64,000 bases of DNA, from the NCBI GenBank assembly GCA_016292785.1, contig JAEDFL010000007.1, positions 3,728 to 67,727 of the forward strand, written 5' to 3'. The position numbers were made by a program, and so were the translations under genes. Source of the stretch: Clostridiaceae bacterium (lineage in GTDB: Bacteria > Bacillota > Clostridia > Oscillospirales > Acutalibacteraceae). Positions 50,517 through 59,120 of this stretch are shown in pieces. The first letter of the stretch is position 1. Each line of letters starts with the position of its first letter. A model generated the notes under the pieces. It was not told the origin of the DNA. It did no database searches and saw only the letters and a program-made list of their open reading frames with translations.

Positions 50517-51182
50517 TCAATATCCTTGAGCTTCTTCATTTTTAATAAGCTTAACAATTCTGCTTGTGCCGAGCCTGTCCGCTCCGAGCCTGATAAATTC
50601 CTCGGCGTCCTCAAGCGACGCAATTCCGCCTGCCGCCTTGATCCTTGTGCCGTTCGCAACGTGCTTTGCAAAGAGGGCAACGTCCTCCCTTGTTGCTCCT
50701 GCCTTTGAAAAGCCGGTTGACGTTTTGATAAAGTCCGCTTCGGACTCCGAAACGATCTCGCACATTTTTATTTTTTCTTCATCGGTCAGAAGACAGGTCT
50801 CGATAATGACCTTTAAAAGCTTGCCTCCGCAGGATTTTTTCACGGCATTTATCTCGTCAAGGACATAATCGTATTTCCTGTCCCTGAGAGCGCCGATATT
50901 TATTACCATATCAATTTCTTCTGCACCGTTTTTAACTGCGTCCTCCGCCTCAAAGCACTTTGCCGCCGTGGTCGAATATCCGTTCGGAAAGCCGATTACC
51001 GTACAGACAGGGATTTTACCGCCGACATATTCAGCCGCCTGCCTGACATAGCTTGCAGGAATACAGACCGAAGCACAGCCGTATTTAATTCCGTCGTCGC
51101 AGATCTGCCTGATCTCGTCCCACGTTGCCGCCTGAGAAAGCAAGGTGTGATCCACCTTTGAAAGTATTTCTTCAATATCCAA
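50517..51182 (-). CDS. deoC: Deoxyribose-phosphate aldolase
   Basis: Cleaves 2-deoxyribose-5-phosphate to glyceraldehyde-3-phosphate and acetaldehyde in deoxynucleoside catabolism. The 221-residue barrel has KVDHTLL, VIGFPNGYSTTAAK, EIDMVINIG, the first lysine in LKVIIET and the Schiff-base Lys in FIKTSTGF, then KAAGGI. It starts at TTG 51182; the ribosome site (AAAGGA) is somewhat distant. Confidence 0.95.
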   Translation of the reverse strand: MDIEEILSKVDHTLLSQAATWDEIRQICDDGIKYGCASVCIPASYVRQAAEYVGGKIPVCTVIGFPNGYSTTAAKCFEAEDAVKNGAEEIDMVINIGALRDRKYDYVLDEINAVKKSCGGKLLKVIIETCLLTDEEKIKMCEIVSESEADFIKTSTGFSKAGATREDVALFAKHVANGTRIKAAGGIASLEDAEEFIRLGADRLGTSRIVKLIKNEEAQGY

Positions 51183-51220
51183 TTTAAGTTCCGATCCTTT
51201 CTATAAAATCGTTTAAACAG

Positions 51221-51910
51221 TCAGACAAGCTCGCCTGTCTGAACATTGACGAGATTCTGGAACAGAGCGATCTGAGACGAGGAAACAAACTTGTCCTCAT
51301 GCAGACTGCCGAAAAACCATCGCTTGTAATCGCAGTTGGAGCTAAGCTCCTGCAAATAAGCATTAAGTCCGGAAACCGTCAAAGGTTCGTTATCCTTGAG
51401 CCGCAGAAAATTCTTTATCTTCTGTGCCGGCTCATGGGTGATTATGTAATCAACCTTGTACTTGTATCTTTCAAGATTTTCCGCACCCTCACGCATCTCG
51501 TCGGGAGTGGGAATTTCCGCCCTCGACCATGTGTCGTGTTCCACTCTCATATCAATGTCGGGGCTTTCGCCGCCGCCCATTGTAAAAAATTTTTCTCCCT
51601 CGATAACAAATACCTGGCCTCTCATAAGGTGGTAGATATTATCCCTTATCTTGTGAGCCTTGCCGCCTGCAAAGCTGACAACGGGATATCTCGAAATCAG
51701 GTCAAAATTTTCGTGCGTTCCGTCCACAAACAGAATCTTATACTTTTTCCTGCCGAGCTTATCGAGAATTTTTTTCTCTTTTGAATCGCCACGCCATATA
51801 AATCCGAAATCTCCGCAGACAATAAGCGTGTCGCCGTCTTTTATGTTTTTGAATTTCTTCTGTGAAAACAGGGCATAATCGCCGTGCATATCTCCGGTTG
51901 CGTAAACCAT
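51221..51910 (-). CDS. Metallophosphoesterase
   Basis: A 229-residue calcineurin-like phosphoesterase: GDMHGD, CGDFGF and GTHEN metal-site motifs, and a late THEP motif. ATG 51910 with GGGGAGTG upstream gives a protein that starts directly at the first beta strand (MVYATGDMHGD); longer readings are not supported. The substrate is unknown. First gene of the run deoC, GNAT, galM. Confidence 0.88.
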   Translation of the reverse strand: MVYATGDMHGDYALFSQKKFKNIKDGDTLIVCGDFGFIWRGDSKEKKILDKLGRKKYKILFVDGTHENFDLISRYPVVSFAGGKAHKIRDNIYHLMRGQVFVIEGEKFFTMGGGESPDIDMRVEHDTWSRAEIPTPDEMREGAENLERYKYKVDYIITHEPAQKIKNFLRLKDNEPLTVSGLNAYLQELSSNCDYKRWFFGSLHEDKFVSSSQIALFQNLVNVQTGELV

Positions 51911-52025
51911 GGTTTGTTCACTCCCCAAAATGTGATAAATTTTTTGATTTTCATATTTATTTTTACAGTTCAATCTGTTATAATATTTCAAGATATATAA
52001 TACTACAAGTTTGGGTGTCTTGTCT

Positions 52026-53393
52026 ATGAAAAAATTTATTATTTTTATATGTTGCGCCGCTTTAACTGTAATTTCTCTGACTGTTCCCGTTTCCGCCGCA
52101 GACTACACGGCGGATGTCAAGCTATATTCAACCGTTGATCTGCTTATCAACACCGACAGCAATGCCGTAATAATTGATAAAAATGCGGACAAGCAGGTCG
52201 ATCCGTCGGGACTGACAAAAATTATGACAGCTCTCGTCGTTTTGCAGAACGAAAAGGATCTCAGCCGCAAGGTCACCGTTTCGGGAGCTTCGCTTGAAAG
52301 CCTTTACGGAACCGGCTGTGTTATGTCGGGACTTCAGGACGGCGAGGTAATCAGCGTGCATGACCTGCTCTGCTGTATGCTTATCCCCGGAGGAAACGAC
52401 GCCGCCCTTGTGCTTGCCAACGAATACGGCAAGGGCATAGACGGCTTTGTTGCCAAGATGAATGCCGCCGCCAAGAAGCTCGGCTGCACAAAAACGACAT
52501 TCACCGATCCTCACGGTCTTGAGGATACAAAACAGAAATCCACGGCAAACGACCTTGCAAAAATCGCTTCTGCCGCATTGAAGTATTCCGTATTTCAGAC
52601 AATAGTCGCCAGCCTGACCTATGAGCTTCCGCAGACAAACAAGAATGAAGCAAGGACGCTCGTTTCCACAAACTATATGCTCAACTACGGCTTCCCCGAT
52701 TATTACTACGATTACTGCCGGGGAATAAAGACCGGCGCAAGCGAAGCCGAAGGTCAGAGTATGATATCCTATGCAACCAAGAACGGCTATACCTACCTTG
52801 CGATCGCGCTCGGCGGCCCGTACAAGGATACTGACGAGGACGGCGACACGGAAAACCAGGCGATACTCGACAATGTGAGAATGTTTGAATGGGCCTTTGA
52901 TAATCTCAGCTATGAGATCGTCACAAAGCAGGAGCAGTTTGTCACCACGATCCCCGTCAACTACTGCTGGGAAATGGACAACGTCCGTCTTGTTGCAAAG
53001 AGTGAAGTGCTTGCACTTGTGCCCGAGGGAAACGGATCTCAGAGCGTCAGCTTTGAGCCGATTGATATGCCCGAATCGCTGGACGCACCGTTCAAAGCCG
53101 GCGACACGGTATGTAAGGCAAAGATTATGTTTGCAGGGCGGCAGATAGGCACGGTTGAGCTTGTTGTTGCCGAGAGTGCGAATATGAGTATGCTCCTATA
53201 TCTAAAGTCTGCAATAAAGCGAATGACAGCAAGCACGGTGTTCAAAATTTTAATTGCCGTTGCAGTTATATTTATCGGCATATACGTTACAATGTATATC
53301 CGTGCAAATCGCAGACGGCGCAAAAACCGTGAGCTGAAAATGTTCAAATACAGCGAAACTCAGGACACAAAGCAGAACAAAAGAAAAAAATGA
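52026..53393 (+). CDS. DacF-like D-Ala-D-Ala carboxypeptidase homologue lacking catalytic serines
   Basis: A 455-residue protein with a signal peptide (1-25), an S11 peptidase-like domain (about 30-290), a PBP5-type C-terminal beta domain and a membrane helix near residue 412 with a basic tail. The S11 motif SxxK should read A-S-x-T-K; here it is Ser61-Gly62-Leu63-Thr64-Lys65, so the nucleophile position holds Gly62. The SxN motif reads Gly122-Gly-Asn. KTG is intact (RGIKTGAS). With two key serines gone, activity is doubtful unless Ser61 substitutes. ATG 52026 gives a proper signal peptide; the ribosome site is weak. Confidence 0.85.
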   Translation: MKKFIIFICCAALTVISLTVPVSAADYTADVKLYSTVDLLINTDSNAVIIDKNADKQVDPSGLTKIMTALVVLQNEKDLSRKVTVSGASLESLYGTGCVMSGLQDGEVISVHDLLCCMLIPGGNDAALVLANEYGKGIDGFVAKMNAAAKKLGCTKTTFTDPHGLEDTKQKSTANDLAKIASAALKYSVFQTIVASLTYELPQTNKNEARTLVSTNYMLNYGFPDYYYDYCRGIKTGASEAEGQSMISYATKNGYTYLAIALGGPYKDTDEDGDTENQAILDNVRMFEWAFDNLSYEIVTKQEQFVTTIPVNYCWEMDNVRLVAKSEVLALVPEGNGSQSVSFEPIDMPESLDAPFKAGDTVCKAKIMFAGRQIGTVELVVAESANMSMLLYLKSAIKRMTASTVFKILIAVAVIFIGIYVTMYIRANRRRRKNRELKMFKYSETQDTKQNKRKK

Positions 53394-53420
53394 CAATATT
53401 TTATTAAAATAATTTCAGTA

Positions 53421-53450
53421 AACCTCCCTTTGAATTTTCATTGGGAGGTT
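53421..53450 (+). terminator. Terminator of the DacF-like gene
   Basis: AACCTCCC (53421-53428) pairs with GGGAGGTT (53443-53450). The T run is interrupted (CGACTTTTATT). Confidence 0.65.
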
Positions 53451-53497
53451 CGACTTTTATTATCATTTTCCGACTTTTTACGATTTTTTTCGACTTT
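53451..53497. repeat. Three CGACTTT direct repeats at 20-bp spacing
   Basis: CGACTTT occurs at 53451, 53471 and 53491, exactly 20 bases apart, 70-110 bases upstream of the DUF6514 promoter. Two of the three are preceded by TT, giving TTCGACT, one base from the Spo0A box TTCGACA. It could be an operator array. Confidence 0.4.
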
Positions 53498-53564
53498 CAT
53501 AATTGCCGACATCACTAATTTTTACGCAGAAAGACATAAAATGTTATTTATTTTCACTTTTTTA

Positions 53565-53593
53565 TTGACAATCTGATATCATAGTATTATAAT
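53565..53593 (+). promoter_or_regulatory. Promoter of the DUF6514 gene
   Basis: TTGACA (53565-53570), a 17-base spacer and TATAAT (53588-53593), a near-consensus promoter. Confidence 0.85.
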
Positions 53594-53632
53594 ATAAAAC
53601 GTTAATTTAAATCACATATCGCTGGTGATATT

Positions 53633-53860
53633 ATGGATGTAGAGTATTGTATTACGGAGAATACAATCTACTTTGATAATTGTAAATTTAACACCTACGG
53701 CATTTCAGCAGTTATTAAAACCTCCGCAAAAATCTCCTCCGAATTTTCCGATGTTTCGTTGGATAAAGCCTTTGTTGAGAGACTAACGAATATCTTGAAT
53801 TTGTCAGAGATTGAGGAATGTCAATTTCGAGAGGTAATAATTGACGAGCTGAACCGGTAA
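53633..53860 (+). CDS. DUF6514-like small protein
   Basis: A 75-residue cytosolic protein. It has a beta-strand N-terminal half around FNTYGISAVIKT and a helical C-terminal half (DKAFVERLTNILNLSEI...FREVIIDELNR). This layout is that of DUF6514, a Clostridial family with no known role. The ribosome site is weak (GGTGAT). Own promoter; a terminator follows at 53974. Confidence 0.72.
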   Translation: MDVEYCITENTIYFDNCKFNTYGISAVIKTSAKISSEFSDVSLDKAFVERLTNILNLSEIEECQFREVIIDELNR

Positions 53861-53973
53861 ACAAACAAAAATATAACACAGAGAATTTTCTTTTCTCTGC
53901 GCAGTTTTGCATACTCTGTTTTTTTATCTGCTATCAGATAAAAATGTAGAAAAAACAAATATAAAACAGAAAA

Positions 53974-54017
53974 GACGAAGATCAGATTTTTTACAATTCC
54001 GATCTTCGTCATTTTTT
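53974..54017. terminator. Bidirectional terminator between DUF6514 and DUF2238-like genes
   Basis: GACGAAGATC (53974-53983) pairs perfectly with GATCTTCGTC (54001-54010), with T runs on both strands. Confidence 0.85.
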
Positions 54018-54789
54018 ATTTTGTTACAGGTTCATTTTTTGCATCTGTTTGTCCGGTTATTTCCCTGTTGACATCATCAACCAGCTTGCCGTGGTGATAG
54101 GGAACAAGCTTGAGGAAAATCCACGCAGCAACAGCACCGATTGAATTGAGTATAATATCGCCCATAGTATCCATTATCGGCCATCTTTCAATGACCTTGG
54201 GATTCAGGAGCGTTGCCTCCTTAGGCGTTCCCTTGGCAAGCTCATAGCACCAATGCTGAGCGTCTCCGATTGCGCCCGTTGCAGGATTTGTCATAACCTG
54301 ATCCATAGTAAATTCGATAAGCTCCCAGCAGGTTGAAACAAAAAACGAAAATCCTAAAGCACAAAGAATTGCAACGGGAACGGACACGGTCTTTTTGTCC
54401 CGTCTTTGCATTGCGACAACCACCTCATAGCCGAGCAGAACGCAAAGTGCGCCGCTTATCAGGTGCATACCCGAATCCCACAATCTGATGTCATAGTAGA
54501 AATTCAGGAATTTTCCGCCGAACGAGCCTGCGAATATCATTATGATCGAAACGTCCTGAACGAGCGACGGCATATACCGTAAAAAGCTCTTTTCGGGAAA
54601 AAGCATGAATATTTCCCAAGCAAACATTGCGATAAAATTCGCACCGACCTGCAAGGGATCGGATATATCAAAGGGAACTCTGAAAAATCCGGCGATGAAA
54701 GCGTAAATCATCAACCCTCTCAGTATCCACCAATAGATAAGCTCCCATGTTTTGCACGACGATCTTATACGACCTATGTATTCTTTCAT
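54016..54789 (-). CDS. DUF2238/YjdF-like membrane protein
   Basis: A 257-residue protein with six or so membrane helices. Signatures resemble DUF2238: LWDSGMHLISGALCVLLGYE, FFVSTCWELIEFTMDQ and MDTMGDIILNSIGAV, with conserved Asp, His and Glu inside the membrane part. No function is known. ATG 54789 follows AAGGTGA. It lies 69 bases after hisI on the same strand and may belong to the end of the polC cluster. Confidence 0.72.
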   Translation of the reverse strand: MKEYIGRIRSSCKTWELIYWWILRGLMIYAFIAGFFRVPFDISDPLQVGANFIAMFAWEIFMLFPEKSFLRYMPSLVQDVSIIMIFAGSFGGKFLNFYYDIRLWDSGMHLISGALCVLLGYEVVVAMQRRDKKTVSVPVAILCALGFSFFVSTCWELIEFTMDQVMTNPATGAIGDAQHWCYELAKGTPKEATLLNPKVIERWPIMDTMGDIILNSIGAVAAWIFLKLVPYHHGKLVDDVNREITGQTDAKNEPVTK

Positions 54790-54858
54790 TTTATCACCTT
54801 TTCCTTTTTGATAAGTACGGCTTCCATAATACGACAAAACCCGTGTTTTGTCAATAAA

Positions 54859-55281
54859 TTATTCAAGCTCCTCAGAATAATCTTCTTTTGAGAAGTCGAA
54901 ATCCTTATCGATCTCCACCCTGCCGAACTTTCTGCGCTTTGAATACTCTGCGGCGTTTCGCTTGTAAATCGTATTGTTAAAGCAGGTTCTGTGGGAACCG
55001 TTGTGGTGACAGACATGGCCTTTCTGCTGAACGCAAAGCATCAGAGCATCACCGTTGCAGTCAACGTCAATGGACATAACACGCTGTGTGTTTCCCTTTT
55101 CTGCGCCGAATTTATACACCTTGTCATTCTTCGTGGAATAATAATATGCTCTGCGTGTTTTCAGCGTATAGGCAAAAGCCTCCTTGTTCATATATGCAAC
55201 CATCAGTACCCTGTTTGAGCCGTACTCCACGGTTACAACGGGCATTGTTTTTTTACTTTCCCAGAGCTTGTAAAGATCCAT
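54859..55281 (-). CDS. hisI: Phosphoribosyl-AMP cyclohydrolase
   Basis: Third step of histidine synthesis. The 140-residue stand-alone HisI has VLMVAYMNKEAFAYTLKT, the metal-site aspartates in DVDCNGD and the zinc cysteines in VCHH and RTCF. The insertion between the last two zinc cysteines is slightly longer than usual. There is no HisE domain and no other his gene nearby, so the rest of the pathway is elsewhere. ATG 55281 has GGAGG upstream; 20 bases after polC. Confidence 0.9.
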   Translation of the reverse strand: MDLYKLWESKKTMPVVTVEYGSNRVLMVAYMNKEAFAYTLKTRRAYYYSTKNDKVYKFGAEKGNTQRVMSIDVDCNGDALMLCVQQKGHVCHHNGSHRTCFNNTIYKRNAAEYSKRRKFGRVEIDKDFDFSKEDYSEELE

Positions 55282-55301
55282 TTCTTCTTTCCTCCGTATT
55301 A

Positions 55302-58300
55302 TCAAAATCCAAAAAAGCTCATCTGCGTGCTCTGCGGCAGTCCTTCAAGTGCGCCGCAGGCTTCGAGCGTTTCCATAACAGATTTGCTGACTCCCGACCT
55401 CTGCTGAAGATCGTCACGGGACATATATTCTCCCTCTCCGTCGTCACGGGCTTTCATCAGCGCAACAGCCGCCGACTCTCCCGTGCCTGACATCGACATG
55501 AACGGAAGTCGAATTTTGCCGTCCTCGATTTTATATATAGTTGCGTGTGACTTATAAAGGTCGATCGGCAGAAATTCAACGCCTCTCGCCATCATTTCAT
55601 TGACAACCTGCATTGCGACAAACATATTTTCTTCCTTTGCCGTTGCATCGTGTCCCTTGGCGGTGATGGAATTCATAAGCTGTTTAACAGCCGCTCTGCC
55701 TTCCATTATAGCAACCGTGTCAAGATCCTCGCCACGGACGGTCATATATGTTGCGTAATACTCGGTCGGTTTATATACCTTGTACCACGCAAGGCGCATT
55801 GCCGCGCTGACGTAAGCCGCCGCATGAGCCTTCGGGAACATATACTTTATTTTCATACAGGAGTCAATGTACCAGTCCGGCACATTATGCTCCTTCATCG
55901 CCTTGATATGAGCTTCCGTAAGAAGCTTCGTTGCGTTACCCTTACGCACTATCTCCATTATCTTGAACGCCATATCAGGCTCAAGTCCCTTGTGCATAAG
56001 ATAAACCATAATATTATCTCGTGTTCCGATAACTTCTGAAATCGTGCATATGCCGTTTTTGATAAGCTCCTGAGCGTTGCCGAGCCAAACGTCGGTACCG
56101 TGCGAAAGTCCGGAAATCTGAAGCATATCCGAAAAGTTTTTCGGTTTCGCTTCCATTAACATTCCTCTGACGAACGGCGTGCCGAGTTCGGGCAGAGAAA
56201 GCGTACCCGTTTCACAGCCGATCTCCTCGGCGGTAACTCCGAGCGGCTCGGGAGAGGTCAGAAGCTCGTAGAGCTTAGGATCACAGATATCAACGTCAAA
56301 CACATTTATTCCCGTCAGATCCTCAAGATGACGGTAAAGCGTAGGCACATCGTGACCGAGGTTATCAAGCTTGAGAATGGTATCATGAAGCGAATGGAAA
56401 TCGAAGTGAGTTGTTCTCAGTCCGCCCGAAACATCGTCGGCAGGATGCTGAATAGGTGTGAAGTCCTCAGCATCGTTGCTTGCAGGCACAACGACCATTC
56501 CGCCGGGATGCTGACCTGTTGTACGCTTAACTCCCGTACAGCCCTTTGTCAGCCTGTCCTCCTCGGCACGGTTGACCGTTATTCCCTTGACCTCAAGCCA
56601 CTTCTTGACAAATCCGTAAGCTGTCTTGTCCGCAATAGTGCCGATTGTACCTGCCTTAAAGGTGTGATCCTTTCCGAAAAGCTCCTCCGTATATCTGTGA
56701 GCGTAGAACTGGTACTCGCCGCTGAAGTTGAGGTCGATATCGGGCTGTTTATCACCCTTGAAACCGAGGAAGGTTTCAAACGGGATATCGTGTCCGTCAC
56801 GGTGCATCGGTTTTCCGCAGACGGGACAGTTTTTCGGCGGCAAGTCATAACCCGATCCGACCGATCCGTCCATAAAAAACTCGCTGTGCTTACATTCGGT
56901 GCATATGTAGTGCGGCGGCAGAGGATTGACCTCCGAAATACCTGCCGCATGGGCAACAAAGGACGAGCCGACAGAGCCTCTCGAACCGACATAATAGCCG
57001 TGTTCCTCGGAGTTCTGCACAAGCTTCTGTGCGATCATATAAAGGACTCCGAAGCCATTGGAAATGATAGACTTCAACTCTTTTTCAAGTCTCGCCGCAA
57101 CATTTTCGGGAACGGGATCGCCGTAGTCACGCTTTGTGCGTTCCCAGCAAATTCTTGTAAGATCCTCGTCCGCACCCTCAAGGCTCGGCGGAAATGTTCC
57201 TCTCGGGAACGGAGTCATTCCGCTTTCGCAGAGGTCTGCAATCTTGTTCGGATTGGTTATAACTATCTCCTTAGCCGTTTCCTCACCGAGGAAGGCAAAT
57301 TCGGCAAGCATTTCTTCCGTCGTTCTGAAATAGAGCGGAGCCTGCTTGTCCGCATCGCTAAAGCCCATGGAAGTCATAAGAATTTCACGGAACACCGCAT
57401 TTCCGGGATCAATGAAATGAACGTCGCAGGTGGCAACGACCATCTTGCCGAGCTTGTCGGCGATATGAATTATCTGACGGTCAACATTTTCGAGATCCTC
57501 AACCGTCTTGAACCGCTCATAGCGTTCGTCCTGACTTCTGAGCATAAAAGAATTGTTGCCGTTCGGCTGAATTTCAAGATAGTCATAAAACGACGCTATT
57601 CTGAGAATATCCTCGTCGCTCTTCTGATCGACAATCGCTCTGTAAAGCTCGCCGGCTTCGCAGGCGCTTCCGACAATAAGTCCCTCACGATATTGCATCA
57701 GCCTGTGACGGGGTATCCTCGGTCTGCGCTTGAAAAATTTCAGATTGGAATCCGTTATCAGCTTGTAGAGATTTTTAAGTCCCTGAGTATTTTTTGCAAG
57801 TATGATTATATGATATGTCTTTTCGGCACGGACTTTTTCTATGTACTCGTCGGGGATTTCGTCCTCCGCACCGAAGTTGTATTCGCCGTAAAATTCATCG
57901 TCGTCAACGAGGTAGCCCTCCATGCCGTAAATGATCTTGATTCCTGCCTTTGCGGCTGTGTTGCACGCTTCCGGGAAGGACTGGACAACTCCGTGATCGG
58001 TTATTGCAATCGCCTTGTGTCCCCATGCCGCCGCACGGCTTACAAGCTCCTTTGCGCTCGTCATACCGTCCATTGCAGACATATTTGTATGCAGGTGAAG
58101 CTCCACCCTTTTTTCGGGGGCGTTGTCCTGCTTCTCGATTTTTTCTATCTCTGTAACCGCTCTGGCATTGATGAGATATGTGTGCATATAGGTGTCCATA
58201 TTGATCGAACCTCGGACAAGAACGGTCTTGCCGTCCTTTAGGTTTTCAACAAGATCCTCGCACTTCTTCTTTTCACCGAACACCTTTATCGGGTAGGACG

Positions 58301-59105
58301 AGGTGTAGTCGGTGATATTGAAATTGATGATACTGTATCTGCCGTCCTTGGACTCCCTCGTTTCGAGTGAGAATACGTCGCCCCAGACAACAACCTCGCC
58401 GTCCTCGGGCATACAATCCCTGATCGGCTTAGGCTTGCCCTTGACTATTGAGCCGAACAAGGGCTTTGCATTGGTTATCGAAATCGGCAGATCATCATAT
58501 GTTTTTTCTTTCGGCTTTTTCTGTATCGGAGTTTTGGAAACCGCCACGGGATTTGCCATCGGTGCGGCGGTCTGAATTTTCTCGTTCTCCTTTTTCTGGA
58601 GAGCCTCAAGAGCCTTTATATCGTCCTGCGCCGTAACGTTGCTGATAAATTCAACCTTTATCAGTCTTTCAAAACGGCGGTCAACCGTCTTTTGAATAAA
58701 CTTGTCACAGCCGAGATTGACAAGCACATCTTTTCCGTTTGCCGCAAGCTCAACGGTCAGCCTGTCACCGCTGATGCTGTACTGTGCGCCCTCCAAAATG
58801 GATTTTGACGCAGGGAAATGCTCGTATATCTCCTTGACAAAGCCTGTCATATAGTTTATATCGAAGGCTTCGGGCGGAAAATGAACGCCGAAATCAAGCC
58901 GATTCAGGCACATAACCCGAATAAGCTCCTCCCTCGCCTTTTTGATGACGGAGGAATCGACAGGCGCAGGAAAGCGGACGAGCATACTGACGCTTCGTTC
59001 AGCAAGGCTCGCCTCTATGCTTTCAACCGTTGCACAGTCAAAATATGCCGCAACGCTTTGATCTATGTACTCACCGAAGAGGGTGAGAAAACCGATCTCC
59101 TTCAA
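55302..59105 (-). CDS. polC: DNA polymerase III, PolC-type alpha subunit, lacking the exonuclease domain
   Basis: The replicative polymerase of low-GC Gram-positives. The 1267 residues cover an N-terminal domain (1-150), an OB fold (about 225-330), a PHP domain (from about 335, ELHLHTNMSAMDGM and ITDHGVV), palm motifs (VGSRGSVGSSF, a zinc knuckle CTEC/CPVC, DIDLNFSG) and fingers. In typical PolC (about 1440 residues) a DEDD 3'-5' exonuclease with FDVETTGL is inserted within PHP. Here the sequence runs from YGMEGYLVDDDEF into EKTYHIIILAKN without it. The start is TTG 59105 after AGGAG. Proofreading must come from elsewhere, if at all. Confidence 0.95.
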   Translation of the reverse strand: MKEIGFLTLFGEYIDQSVAAYFDCATVESIEASLAERSVSMLVRFPAPVDSSVIKKAREELIRVMCLNRLDFGVHFPPEAFDINYMTGFVKEIYEHFPASKSILEGAQYSISGDRLTVELAANGKDVLVNLGCDKFIQKTVDRRFERLIKVEFISNVTAQDDIKALEALQKKENEKIQTAAPMANPVAVSKTPIQKKPKEKTYDDLPISITNAKPLFGSIVKGKPKPIRDCMPEDGEVVVWGDVFSLETRESKDGRYSIINFNITDYTSSYPIKVFGEKKKCEDLVENLKDGKTVLVRGSINMDTYMHTYLINARAVTEIEKIEKQDNAPEKRVELHLHTNMSAMDGMTSAKELVSRAAAWGHKAIAITDHGVVQSFPEACNTAAKAGIKIIYGMEGYLVDDDEFYGEYNFGAEDEIPDEYIEKVRAEKTYHIIILAKNTQGLKNLYKLITDSNLKFFKRRPRIPRHRLMQYREGLIVGSACEAGELYRAIVDQKSDEDILRIASFYDYLEIQPNGNNSFMLRSQDERYERFKTVEDLENVDRQIIHIADKLGKMVVATCDVHFIDPGNAVFREILMTSMGFSDADKQAPLYFRTTEEMLAEFAFLGEETAKEIVITNPNKIADLCESGMTPFPRGTFPPSLEGADEDLTRICWERTKRDYGDPVPENVAARLEKELKSIISNGFGVLYMIAQKLVQNSEEHGYYVGSRGSVGSSFVAHAAGISEVNPLPPHYICTECKHSEFFMDGSVGSGYDLPPKNCPVCGKPMHRDGHDIPFETFLGFKGDKQPDIDLNFSGEYQFYAHRYTEELFGKDHTFKAGTIGTIADKTAYGFVKKWLEVKGITVNRAEEDRLTKGCTGVKRTTGQHPGGMVVVPASNDAEDFTPIQHPADDVSGGLRTTHFDFHSLHDTILKLDNLGHDVPTLYRHLEDLTGINVFDVDICDPKLYELLTSPEPLGVTAEEIGCETGTLSLPELGTPFVRGMLMEAKPKNFSDMLQISGLSHGTDVWLGNAQELIKNGICTISEVIGTRDNIMVYLMHKGLEPDMAFKIMEIVRKGNATKLLTEAHIKAMKEHNVPDWYIDSCMKIKYMFPKAHAAAYVSAAMRLAWYKVYKPTEYYATYMTVRGEDLDTVAIMEGRAAVKQLMNSITAKGHDATAKEENMFVAMQVVNEMMARGVEFLPIDLYKSHATIYKIEDGKIRLPFMSMSGTGESAAVALMKARDDGEGEYMSRDDLQQRSGVSKSVMETLEACGALEGLPQSTQMSFFGF

Positions 59106-59120
59106 AATTACACTCCTAAA

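Noticed and set aside
56328..58241. A 637-codon open frame on plus, opposite polC
   Set aside because: It is antisense to well-conserved polymerase motifs, has a Cys/Arg-rich composition with no family features, and has no ribosome site. It is an artefact of codon bias.
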